From the NCBI GenBank assembly GCA_009763385.1, contig CM019826.1, forward strand, positions 97,448,848-97,512,847: a DNA stretch of 64,000 nt, read 5' to 3'. A model generated the notes under the pieces. That model searched no databases. It was given only the letters and a program-made list of their open reading frames with translations, and was not told the origin of the DNA. Shown piece by piece: positions 19,986 to 30,500 of the stretch (position 1 is the stretch's first letter; the number at the start of each line of letters is the position of its first letter). The position numbers and the translations under genes were made by a program. This DNA is from Coix lacryma-jobi var. lacryma-jobi (Eukaryota > Streptophyta > Magnoliopsida > Poales > Poaceae).

Positions 19986-22900
19986 ATGCCGCGCGGTAAG
20001 GAAACACCTCGCAAGAGTACAGGTCCTCATGGTGTACCCATGCACCAACTCACATCCTGCAAGAAGGAAGAGTCTAGCAGGAGTCAGGAGATTAATGAGG
20101 ACTTACAGGCAGAGGTTCGTGAGTTGAAATCTCAGTTGGCCACCACCTCTCGGGAGAAGAGTTTAGCACTTGTCAAAGCTGGAGGCATTAAGCTCAAGCT
20201 GGAGGGGGCCAGCCGAAGCGTAGTCAATGCAGAAAAGCTCATGACTAAAATGCTTGAAGAACGGAACACTGCCTGGCAGCGAGAAGATGCCGCGTTAGCC
20301 CATCTGCATGAGTTGGAGTCATATGTGACGGATATAGAAGCATTCAATGACCAGTTACATGAGGAAGTCCATGTGTTGTATGATCAACTCCATCCACCTC
20401 CACCTCCAAATGCAGCTGAAGATGAGATGGGTACACTCACGGATGAGGAAGAGGTAGAAGGGCAGAGTGAGGAAGATCCTGATGTGGTTGAGTCTGCTGA
20501 TGACAGCGACAGTGAGAGGAAGGGTGGGAGTTCAACTGGATCGTTTGGTGGCAATAAGAAGCGCCAGCGTATCATATACCATCCAGTCCAGCATAACCGT
20601 CCATCGTACCGTCCACCCCAGCAACAACAAACCAGCTCACAGCAGTCATCTGCTAAAACTGTTGTGAACTCTAATTATCCACGACAGCCGAATGCCCCTG
20701 GCATTCGAACCCAGACTCCCCAGAACCATAATTACCCATGCTACAACTGTGGAAAGCCGGGCCATTTCTCCCGTAATTGCCCGTATCCCAGGAAGAGCAT
20801 TTCAAATACTCCACAGGGGCAAAGTGGTCAGAATTCCCAGCAGCGGCCACAACAACCGTCACAGCAGAATCAAGGCCACAATAATAATCAGAAGAATAAG
20901 ACCGTCCTGAAAACTGGCCGGGTATATTATGCGCAAGCGGCAGATATTCCTGAAGGGGAACCCGTCATGATGGGTATGTTTTCAGTTGCTCACCATCCTG
21001 CCGTATTATTATTTGATTCTAGTGCATCGCATACCTTTATCAGTAAGAGTTTTGTTGAAAAGCATCATATACCTATTGGGGAAGCAAAGGAAAATTTCCT
21101 TATACACACACCGGGAGGTCGTTTATATACAAAGGAAGTAGTGCATCAGGTGCCCGTAGAATTTGCCGGGCATACTTATCCCACTAATATGATAGTAATC
21201 AAGGATCAGGATATAGATGTGATCCTAGGAATGAACTGGATGTACCAGCAGAAGGCAGTATTAGATGCCTTGCATAGAACAGTCAGGTTGATCATACCTA
21301 ATAGTACTTCTAAGCTATTCATTCAACTTCCAATTCCCAAGAAAACCGTTGACCAGATGTGCGGCAGTGTCTGTGCAACCACTGTTAAAGAGATTCAAGA
21401 TATTCCAGTAGTCTGTGAGTTTCCGGATGTGTTTCCTGAAGACTTGCCAGGGTTACCACCAGACCGGGATGTTGAGTTCAGTATAGAGCTAAAACCCGGA
21501 ACAGCACCAATATCTCGACGAGCCTATAGAATGCCACCTAAGGAACTGGCAGAATTAAAAGTACAGTTGCAAGAACTGCTTGATAAAGGTTATGTCAGAC
21601 CTAGTTCATCACCATGGGGCTGTCCTGCTTTGTTTGTCAAAAAGAAAGACCAAACATTGAGGCTATGTGTGGACTATCGTCCGCTTAATGAAGTGACAGT
21701 GAAGAATAAGTACCCTTTGCCGCGGATTGATCTTCTGTTTGATCAACTCGCGGGCGCTAAGGTATTTTCCAAGATAGATCTAAGATCTGGGTATCACCAG
21801 ATAAACATAAGGCCTGAAGATGTTGCTAAAACTGCTTTCACCACCAGATATGGCCTATATGAGTATTTGGTCATGTCCTTTGGGTTGACCAATGCTCCAG
21901 CTCACTTCATGTACCTGATGAATTCAGTATTCATGCCTGAGCTAGACAAGTTTGTGGTAGTATTCATTGATGACATTCTGATATATTCCAAGACTCCACC
22001 AGAACATGCTGAACACCTCAGGGTAGTGTTGGGTCGTTTGAGAGACCATCAGCTTTATGCAAAGTTCAGTAAATGTGAGTTCTGGTTAGACAAAGTTCCA
22101 TTTCTGGGTCATGTGTTATCGGCTGAAGGTGTAGCTGTGGATCCAGGCAAGGTGCAAGAAATTCTTGAATGGGAATCTCCCAGAACTGTTCATCCAGTTC
22201 GCAGTTTTCTGGGTATGGCAGGTTATTACCGCAGGTTTATTCCAGACTTCTCCAAAGTTGCCAAACCTATAACTCAGTTGTTAAAGAATGAAGTCAAGTT
22301 TGTTTGGTCGGATAAATGTGAAAAAGCTTTTCAGAAGCTAAAAGAATTCTTAACTATAGCTCCCGTCTTAGCCCAACCCAATATTGAGAAGCCGTTTGAT
22401 GTGTATTGTGATGCTTTTGGTATCGGGATTGGTTGTGTTTTGATGCAAGAGGGCAGAGTGATAGCTTATGCATCCAGACAGTTGAAACGTCATGAAGAAT
22501 ATTATCCAACTCATGACTTAGAGTTAGCAGCAGTTGTTCACGCTTTAAAGATTTGGCGTCATTACCTCTTGGGCAACACATGTCACATATACACCGACCA
22601 CAAGAGTTTGAAATATATATTCACTCAGTCAGAGTTAAATATGAGGCAACAGAGGTGGTTAGAGCTAATCAAGGACTATGATCTTGAAGTGCATTACCAT
22701 CCCGGAAAGGCAAATGTGGTAGCTGATGCTCTTAGTAGGAAGGTTCGTTGCAACTGTATCACTGTCAGACCAGTAGATCTTACTCTCTGTTCCGAGTTAG
22801 AAAAACTGGGTATTCAGATGATCACTCAAGGCAGTTTGTCTAATATATCCGTTCAATCCTCTATCAAAGACCAGATTGTAGCTGCTCAGAAAGAAAACAA

Positions 22901-24308
22901 GGGTATTGTTCACCTCAAAGAGAAAGTCAAAGCAGACAAAGCTTCGTGTTTTCGAGTCGATGAAGCAGGAGTGGTCTGGTTCAAAGACAGACTGGTCGTT
23001 CCGAAGAATCCTGAATTGAGGAAGCAGATTCTGGATGAAGCTCATCTTACCCCATTTGCGATTCATCCGGGAAGTACAAAAATGTACCAGGATCTTAGGC
23101 AAAGATTCTGGTGGACTAAGATGAAAATCGAGATTGCAAAGTATGTAGCCAGATGTGATACTTGTCAGAAAGTCAAGGCCATTCATCTTAAGTCAGCTGG
23201 TGAACTGCAGCCATTGCCAATTCCTACTTGGAAATGGGAGGACATCAGTATGGACTTTATTGTTGGGTTACCAAGAACATCCATGGGCTACGATTCTGTT
23301 TGGGTTATAGTAGATCGTTTAACCAAGGTTTCACATTTCATACCAGTCAAGACCATCTACTCAGCGTCCACTTATGCCAAAATATACTTTCAGAGGATTA
23401 TGAGTCTGCATGGAGTTCCTAAGACTATTGTCTCAGATAGGGGTACTCAGTTTGTTTCAAAATTCTGGGAAAGTCTACATGAGTCTCTGGGCACTAAACT
23501 CTTACACGGTACAACTTACCACCCACAAACAGATGGTCAGACTGAAAGAGTAAATCAGATATTAGAGGATATGCTCAGGGCGTGTGCTCTTAACTTTCCA
23601 TTTAAGTGGGATGAGTGCTTACCATTGGCAGAGTTCTCATACAACAATAGTTATCAAGAGAGTATCCGTATGGCACCATTTGAAGCTTTATATGGCAGAA
23701 GGTGTCGGACTCCTTTACATTGGTCCGAGCCTGGTGAAAGATGGTTCTTTGGTGTCAATCTAGTTCAAGAGACCGAACAAAAGGTCAAACTCATCCAAAG
23801 GAATATGAGAATAGCACAATCTCGACAGAAAAGTTATGCAGACAAAAGGCGTAGACCGTTGACGTTTGTGAAAGGAGAGTTTGTGTATTTAAAGGTGTCA
23901 CCCACCAAGGGTGTTTATCGTTTCGGGGTCAAAGGAAAACTTGCTCCCCGTTACATTGGGCCATTTCAAATCCTGGCCAAGTGTGGCAAAGTGGCATACC
24001 GTATTCAACTACCGGCTCATCTATCAGAGGTTCATAATGTGTTTCACATCTCTCAGCTGAAGAAATGTTTACGAGTTCCTGACCAAGTGGTTGATGTTGA
24101 AGGGGTACAACTTGAGCCTGATATGACATACTCAGAATATCCCATCAAAATGATTGATCAGCAAGATAGAGTAACTCGACGACACACTCACAGGTTCTAT
24201 AAAGTTCAATGGAGTCAGCATTCTGAGGAGGAAGCAACTTGGGAAACCGAGGAATTTTTGATAGAGCAGTTTCCAGAATTCTATGCAACCATACAGTCGG
24301 GGCAGTGA
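19986..24308 (+). CDS. Chromovirus F polyprotein: H3-tail-like start, coiled coil, zinc knuckle, PR-RT-RH-IN-chromodomain
   Basis: 1440 residues in one frame. The ATG at 19986 follows a splice-acceptor-like AG and opens with MPRGKETPRKSTG, matching histone H3 at R2, K4, T6 and R8-G12. A coiled coil follows (about 37-135), then an acidic stretch (about 140-180) and a Gln/Pro-rich linker. A CCHC knuckle CYNCGKPGHFSRNC is at 252-265. The protease motif at D344 reads DSSAS, not the usual DSGAS. RT has FIDD (D662/D663); RNase H has CDA (D809) and YTDHKS. Integrase shows HHCC (from H1020) and D1090, D1151, E1187 with 35-residue D-E spacing. A chromodomain-like end (about 1395-1440) carries ATWE. 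The canonical retrotransposon Gag capsid domain seen in element L is absent. RT and IN look usable; particle formation and proteolysis are doubtful. Confidence 0.93.
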   Translation: MPRGKETPRKSTGPHGVPMHQLTSCKKEESSRSQEINEDLQAEVRELKSQLATTSREKSLALVKAGGIKLKLEGASRSVVNAEKLMTKMLEERNTAWQREDAALAHLHELESYVTDIEAFNDQLHEEVHVLYDQLHPPPPPNAAEDEMGTLTDEEEVEGQSEEDPDVVESADDSDSERKGGSSTGSFGGNKKRQRIIYHPVQHNRPSYRPPQQQQTSSQQSSAKTVVNSNYPRQPNAPGIRTQTPQNHNYPCYNCGKPGHFSRNCPYPRKSISNTPQGQSGQNSQQRPQQPSQQNQGHNNNQKNKTVLKTGRVYYAQAADIPEGEPVMMGMFSVAHHPAVLLFDSSASHTFISKSFVEKHHIPIGEAKENFLIHTPGGRLYTKEVVHQVPVEFAGHTYPTNMIVIKDQDIDVILGMNWMYQQKAVLDALHRTVRLIIPNSTSKLFIQLPIPKKTVDQMCGSVCATTVKEIQDIPVVCEFPDVFPEDLPGLPPDRDVEFSIELKPGTAPISRRAYRMPPKELAELKVQLQELLDKGYVRPSSSPWGCPALFVKKKDQTLRLCVDYRPLNEVTVKNKYPLPRIDLLFDQLAGAKVFSKIDLRSGYHQINIRPEDVAKTAFTTRYGLYEYLVMSFGLTNAPAHFMYLMNSVFMPELDKFVVVFIDDILIYSKTPPEHAEHLRVVLGRLRDHQLYAKFSKCEFWLDKVPFLGHVLSAEGVAVDPGKVQEILEWESPRTVHPVRSFLGMAGYYRRFIPDFSKVAKPITQLLKNEVKFVWSDKCEKAFQKLKEFLTIAPVLAQPNIEKPFDVYCDAFGIGIGCVLMQEGRVIAYASRQLKRHEEYYPTHDLELAAVVHALKIWRHYLLGNTCHIYTDHKSLKYIFTQSELNMRQQRWLELIKDYDLEVHYHPGKANVVADALSRKVRCNCITVRPVDLTLCSELEKLGIQMITQGSLSNISVQSSIKDQIVAAQKENKGIVHLKEKVKADKASCFRVDEAGVVWFKDRLVVPKNPELRKQILDEAHLTPFAIHPGSTKMYQDLRQRFWWTKMKIEIAKYVARCDTCQKVKAIHLKSAGELQPLPIPTWKWEDISMDFIVGLPRTSMGYDSVWVIVDRLTKVSHFIPVKTIYSASTYAKIYFQRIMSLHGVPKTIVSDRGTQFVSKFWESLHESLGTKLLHGTTYHPQTDGQTERVNQILEDMLRACALNFPFKWDECLPLAEFSYNNSYQESIRMAPFEALYGRRCRTPLHWSEPGERWFFGVNLVQETEQKVKLIQRNMRIAQSRQKSYADKRRRPLTFVKGEFVYLKVSPTKGVYRFGVKGKLAPRYIGPFQILAKCGKVAYRIQLPAHLSEVHNVFHISQLKKCLRVPDQVVDVEGVQLEPDMTYSEYPIKMIDQQDRVTRRHTHRFYKVQWSQHSEEEATWETEEFLIEQFPEFYATIQSGQ

Positions 24309-24426
24309 AAGTGGTTGACAATAGAATGTGTTCCTAGTTTTGTAAAAAGTTTGTAATCTTTATTCCCGTACCCCACAACTTTAGTAGTTGGTTTAGTTTG
24401 TGGTGAAATCTCGGGTCGAGATTTCT

Positions 24427-24441
24427 TTTAGGGGGAAAGGA
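24427..24441 (+). other. Polypurine tract of chromovirus F
   Basis: TTTTAGGGGGAAAGGA directly abuts the 3' LTR at 24442. The preceding GAGATTTCTTTTAGG is shared, reversed, with M (52326-52345) and partly with L. It primes plus-strand DNA synthesis. The 118 bp between the stop codon and this tract hold nothing else recognisable. Confidence 0.88.
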
Positions 24442-27400
24442 TGTAACACCTCAGGTGTTTACATGAATAAAATATTGTCATGCCATCATAAGCATTCCAT
24501 TCCATAGCATCATGTGCTAGCTCACCTTGAGATGCATTCACTAAAATGAGTTTAATTCCTAATGTGTGAAGCATTTTGTTAATGCTTGTGAGGTATCTCA
24601 AAACCCTAATTTGGAATGTCATTATGAAATAACTTGTGTTCATTCCTATTTGACTAAAGTCATGTAAAGGCATGAAACCAAGTTCAACATTTCAAAAGAA
24701 GACAAAATTCATTTCGCTCAAAAATGGGAAAATCATTTAAATTTCTATATGAGTTAATTAGCCTTTCTAGTTAACTCAAAATCTATGCATAATTAGGGGT
24801 TGACCCTAAAAGATTTTTGGTAGATCTTGAGAAGAGGTACAACTTTGGTATTCAAAATTTTCAAAGTTTCTGTACAAAATTCTAAGTAATTTTGAATCTA
24901 TTCAAACCCTGGAGATGGTCCCCTTTTGATTCTAAACTTGCATTTCAAAAACTATTTGAAATCTGAGTTTGAGATCTACATCAAAGTTGTAGAGAATTTC
25001 AAAAGGAACATTATATACATTGACCATTTTTTTTCAAGTGTCATTGAAAAATCAAAAGTAATTTTGCTTTTACTGCAAAACCCTAAATCTGTCCCCTTTT
25101 CAAATTTCCAAAATTGAATTGGATTTGAATTGTTTTGATTCAATTGACCTTTTTCCATTTGAAATCAGCTTTGGGGTGTTAAAGCAAAGTTGTACAACTT
25201 TTCAAACTCTACCTTTCATACTTTGACAAAATTTGAAGTTGTTCAGGAAATTTGAAAGTAATTTTGAATTCCGTTTGGTCCACTTTTGATCTTTTAACCT
25301 TATTTCATAATCTAAACAAAATTTGACTTTGATTCATAAAACAAAGTTGTAGAATCCAAAGTTTGGAGCAACTTCGGTTTTGGAAGTTTTTGCAGTGCAG
25401 TACAAGTATCTAGAGAAATAGAAAGGGGGGAAGCTGCGGTGCTACAGTAATCTGGGAGAGGGGGGATAAAGAGCAGAGCATGTGCTCTGCCCTTGGCCGC
25501 CGCGTCGCCACCGCCGTAGTCGAGCACCTCCGCCCGGCTCCGCGTGTCCGGCCACGCAGCTGCTTGCCGCTCTGCGTCACCCCGTGCGGTGGCCAGCTCT
25601 GGGAGCTTCCCCACCTTCTGTTCACCCGCATCCGCCACCTCTCCTCCTGCTCTGTTTTCCGCCCGGCTGCGACGAGCTTCGTCTTCACCGTTGCCGTGTC
25701 TCTGCCATCTCTATCTTCCCAGTTACTTCGCCCAACTCTTCTGCTTCTCCTGAGCTAGCTACCTCGAGCCTTAGTGCTTGCAATCACCACCGCCACCGTC
25801 TTCTTTCTCACTGCCGGCAGAAAGCCGTCGTGCGTGCCTTAGTCATGCTCACGGTAAGCCAAGGTATCTCCGGTCAGTTCAATCAGTGTTTTAGCTTCGG
25901 GTGGTGTCATGGCTCATGATCGACTTGTTTTGGAGGTCGCTAACGGTTTGACTTGAGCAGTCCACGACGGTTGCCGCCGGCGCAAGCTCCGCCGTCGCCA
26001 CCGCCGTCGCCAACCTTGGTCCCGTGCTCCTCGAGTCAAGGCAAGGTGAGCACCGTAGTTGTCATGAGCTCTTCGATGTGTTGCGCTCCCTGGTTCAGTC
26101 GCTACTGAGCCACCATGGTCGGTCCGCGAGGTCCGCCGTCGGCGCAAGAGCCGCCATGGCCACCACCGTGGACCGCATGTATGCAAGCCGTCTCTGTCCC
26201 AGCTAGGGGGTGTACTATGGTCGCGAGGCGTACCTCAAGGTGGTGCTAACCTCTTCTAGGTCGCTACCGAGCCCTAGCGGCTGGAACGTCGCGTCGCCGC
26301 CGTGCTCAGCATGGCCGAGCTGCCATGGCCGCTGATAGCTTAAGGTCGTGTAGGTGCTAGGGCTAGTGAAGGGTGGAATCGATGCGCGAGATCCAGACGA
26401 GGTTGTGGAAGGCCTCGCCGTCGCCGGAGACCTCGCCGGTGATGAGGTTGGAGGCCGGTCAATGGGAGTGCGCGTTCGGTCGAAGCTTTCGGCTGTCAGC
26501 CTCGGGCGAGACGGAGAAGGAATCGAGGCTGCCGGACGCAGGTCTCGGGCAAGCCGGAGAAAGCCTCGGGCGAGGCGGAGAAGGGGAACCTGTTGGCCTC
26601 GGCGCGAGACGGAGACCCGCTAGCCTCGGCACGAGACGGAGACTCGCTGGCCTCGGCACGAAGCGGAGAGAGAGGACGCTGACACCTGGGGCCCGGCTGT
26701 CAGTGGCAGTAGGCCGAAGATGGGCCGAGCCCAGTAAAGAGAGGTGAAACGTTTTTCTTTTTCTGTTTTGGTTGTATAGTGTTAGATTTTGTCTTTTTGA
26801 TATCTTTTTGTAGGAAGCTCCAAAAATTGTGAAAATTTATGTGTAGCTTTCTCAAGCTGTTTAATATTTAAAAAAAATATGGAACTGGAGTTTTGCACAA
26901 ATTTTGAAAATGATTTAAATAGGTCCTTTTATTAATAAATGGACTTTGCTGATTTTTGTAGGCCTAGTTAATTGTCCAAAAATCATGAAACTATTTTTGT
27001 CACTGTTTTTAGATGAAAGAGTATCATCACAAAAATTTTGAGCTCGGTTAAAGAAAACAAATTTTATTCTTATTTATATGCTTTATTTAATCATATGAAT
27101 GTTTATGTAAGTTAGTTTTGTTGGTTTGCAACTTTACCGTGGAGGCAAGTTGTTGCAAGTCAAGTGCCTATGACCTAGTAAATTTCCATCTTACCATGAT
27201 CATGACATGAGCATCTCATTAAGCATACACTCTATTATCGTGTAGCTTCCGAAGTGATCGAGTGTCCAGGCGAGATTGATCCAGAAAGTTCAGAGTGTCT
27301 AGTTGACCCAAGTTATCAGGAGTTCCAGACTCTCCCGATCAACGAAGGCAAGCCCCGGTTCATTTAACCCTTTCCTTGGATTTACAATTACACTTACTTT

Positions 27401-28704
27401 CGATAACCTGATGCATAAAATGTTTATCAAATAAATGCTTTAAACCTGTTGATGCATGACCAACCTTGTTATCAATATATCATTCCTTGATACCTGCTTT
27501 ATGCAAATGATAGAAATGCTTAGCCTTGCTTTATAAAGCTTTTGATAAATGTTTTCGATACTTATCGTTTTGGAATGATAATGAGAAAGAATGATGGTTA
27601 AGACCAGACGGGCACATGCATCAAACTTTGGGTTGGTGTAGGGTGACCTGGATGTGTCGGAATAGGATTAACCGTTGTTGGCCTGCTAGATTGAGAAACT
27701 GTGAAGTACCGATCATATGCTATAGTAAGCCCTGCCTTGGTGGTTCTTAAATAAGAACGGCTAATCGCGCACTGGGAGTGGAGAGATGGCGGGAGTACTA
27801 GCTACCCTCGTGGGTTAAAGTCCCGGATTGGAGGTGTACCAGTACTCTCGGGTGGCGCGGACCCGGTCTTGTTTGGAGGATCCGAGATTGGGTTGGTATA
27901 TGTGTGATCCAGGGTCTACATATATCGTATGATCGTGGAAAACTACCAGATCTGGTTGAATCGGTTCGAATCGTCGTGCTCCTCGGTTAAGGAGACTCAA
28001 TCTTTCGACCCGCACCGTAGAATGAAAATGGAACTGGTTTAAGAAAGAATGATGATGATCTCTCATTAATGATTTACTTTAAGTTCTTACCAAGTATTTA
28101 ATTGATTAAGTAAAATTTGGATCTAGGACTACTTAGTAAGCTTCTATGCAAATGAAAAATTCTGTTGAGCCTACCCAAGCCAGCATACCTGTTCTTCTCT
28201 TCTCTGGTCGGGTCAGTCTTGTTGAGTACCTTTGTACTCACGGTTTGTTAATCCACTGTTGCAGGTGACGTTCACGAGCAGCCTTATTTCGAGGCTTGTT
28301 GCGTGACCGTCGTTGAGGAGGACGTGTCCGGGGAGGAGTAATGCAACCCTTAGGCGGGGTTGTTTGTGTGAAATACAGTTCTATTAATGCTACTTCCACT
28401 ACCTAGAGTAAAGTTTAAAACTATGGTTTGTAATAATGACATGAGTTTGAACAATTGGTTTGTAAAACTTATGGTGTAATACTTCCGCACTTTTATTCTC
28501 TGATGTACATTATTTGTGAAATGTTGTAATACTGCAATGACTCTTGCTGTGATCCTGGGAGTGTAAGGAAACGTGGATGAGTCGGGTTACCCGATGACAC
28601 GTGTTGGGTCTTTTGGGCTATTGGGCACAGTGTATGTCTGTCCGAGGTCTGTAGGACAAGGACAAGTACACGTGGGCCCTAATAATCCAGGAGGTTCCGT
28701 CACA
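24442..28704 (+). repeat. 3' LTR of chromovirus F
   Basis: 4263 bp, collinear with the 5' LTR. It differs by scattered substitutions, a shorter T-run near 25027 and two fewer 21-bp repeat units. It is followed by the AGAAC duplication and the resumption of Copia E. Confidence 0.95.
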
Positions 28705-28709
28705 AGAAC

Positions 28710-30500
28710 GGCTTCTACTACGACTCACGGCCCCGATCCTTCTTCTTCAACTTGGGGGCCGTGGGATCCGCCACCCCGAGCGGTACCTTTTGTACCCGGG
28801 GAGGCACCAGCTGCTGTTGAGGGCGAGATCAGTTCTGCTCGGGAGGCGCCACAACATATCTAGCGCCAACACCTGCCACAACAGATGATCGGCAGCATCG
28901 GCGAACGTGTCACTCGGTCAAGGTCACAACAAATCTCTCACTTTGCTCATTCTGCATTTGTTGCTGATTTTGAACCCTGAGATGTTGGACACGCTTTATC
29001 TGATCCAGATTGGGTCAATGCCATGCATGAGGAGTTAGAAAATTTTGAAAGAAATTGGGTTTGGGTTCTTGTTCCTCCTCCTCCTGAGTGTCATCCTATT
29101 GGGACAAAATGGGTTTTCAAAAACAAACAAGGAGAGGATGGCCATGTTGTGAGAAACAAGGCCAGACTAGTAGCCCAGGGGTATAGTCAGAAGGAGGGGA
29201 TAGACTATGAGGAGACTTTTGCTCCTGTAGCTCGTTTGGAGGCAATTAGGATACTCTTGGCTTTTGCTGCATCCAAAGGGTTCAAACTTTTTCAAATGGA
29301 TGTCAAGAGTGCCTTCTTAAACGGCTACATAGAAGAGGAAGTATATGTGAGACAACCCCCCGGTTTCGAAAATCCCAAGTTTCAAAACCATGTTTTTAAA
29401 CTTCACAAAGCTTTATATGGTTTGAAACAAGCCCCTAGAGCCTGGTATGATAGGTTGAAAACATTTTTGCTTGCTAAGGGTTTTAAAATGGGATGTGTGG
29501 ATAAAACGCTCTTTCTCCTCAAGCAAGGCAATGATTCTCTCTTGGTCCAGATTTACGTGGATGATATCATTTTCGGTGGTTCTTCTCACGCTTTGGTTGC
29601 CAAGTTTGCAGACACTATGAGCAGGGAGTTTGAGATGAGCATGATGGGCGAGTTGACGTTTTTCCTCGGATTGCAAATCAAGCAATCCCGAGAGGGGACG
29701 TTCGTGCACCAGGGCAAGTACACCAAGGACATCCTGAAGAAGTTCGACATGGGTGAGGCCAAGCCTCTTCCAAGACCCATGCCGACCACTGCGGCCCTGG
29801 ATGAGGATGTGGATGGAGAAGCTGTGGACCAGAAGGAGTACCGGAGTATGATCGGGTCGCTGCTGTACCTAACGGCGACACGCCCGAACATCCAGTTCGC
29901 GGTGTGTCTTAATGCCCGCGATTTCAGTCATCGCCGCGCACTTCTCACCGTCAGGCGGTCAAGCGCATTATGAGGTACTTATGCTTCACTCCAGAATTCA
30001 GGATTTGGTATTCTGCTTCCACCACCCTCTCCCTTTGCGGTTATTCTGATGCCGATTTTGCTGCTTGCCGTATTGATCGCAAGTCCACTTCTGGGACTTG
30101 TTAGTTTATTGGTTCTTCTCTTGTATCGTGGTCTTCTCGCAAGCAATCTAGTGTCGCCCAGTCTACCACGGAGGCTGAGTATGTTGCTGCGGCTAGCTGC
30201 TGTTCCCAGTTGCTTTGGATGATGGCCACTTTGCGTGATATTGGTCTGAGTTTTTCTCGCGTACCTTTGCTTTGTGACAGCACGAGTGCAATTAGCGTTG
30301 CTAAGAACCCCGTGCTGCACTCTAAGACCAAACACATTGATGTGCGCTTTCATTTTCTGCGAGACCACTATGAGAAGGGTGATATCGACCTTCGGCATGT
30401 CGATACTCATCAGCAGTTGGCTAATATTTTCACCAAACCTTTGGACCAATCAACTTTTGCTAGGTTGAGAGGTGAGCTTGGTGTGTGTTTCCTCTTTTAG
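28710..30500 (+). pseudogene. Copia E reverse transcriptase and RNase H
   Basis: It resumes E after F. The longest open piece is 29023-29973 with all RT motifs (KARLVAQGYSQ, QMDVKSAFLNG, LKQAPRAWY, YVDD near 29560). The frame shifts near 29911 in the YLTATRP-IQFAV region. RNase H follows to the stop near 30500 (SDADFAAC, TEAEYVAA, STSAISVAKNP, TKHIDVRFHFLRD, DIFTKPL-like end). A TAG at 30102-30104 replaces the CAG found in B at 36483-36485. An upstream stop at 28861 and a TGA at about 28979 also break the IN-RT linker. Close to B, but lesions are at different sites. Confidence 0.88.

Larger units (their letters stand above)
15273..28704 (+). mobile_element. Chromovirus F (Ty3/Gypsy, Tekay/Del-like), structurally complete
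   Basis: A 13.4-kb element with LTRs at 15273-19580 and 24442-28704, an iMet-type primer binding site, a single 1440-codon polyprotein and a polypurine tract. It is flanked by AGAAC (15268-15272 and 28705-28709). The LTRs show about ten substitutions over the first ~950 bp, which implies a young insertion. Domain order PR-RT-RH-IN-chromodomain places it among chromoviruses; the long LTR and chromodomain type suggest Tekay/Del. Oddities are the missing capsid domain, the H3-tail-like start and a changed protease motif. Confidence 0.95.
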
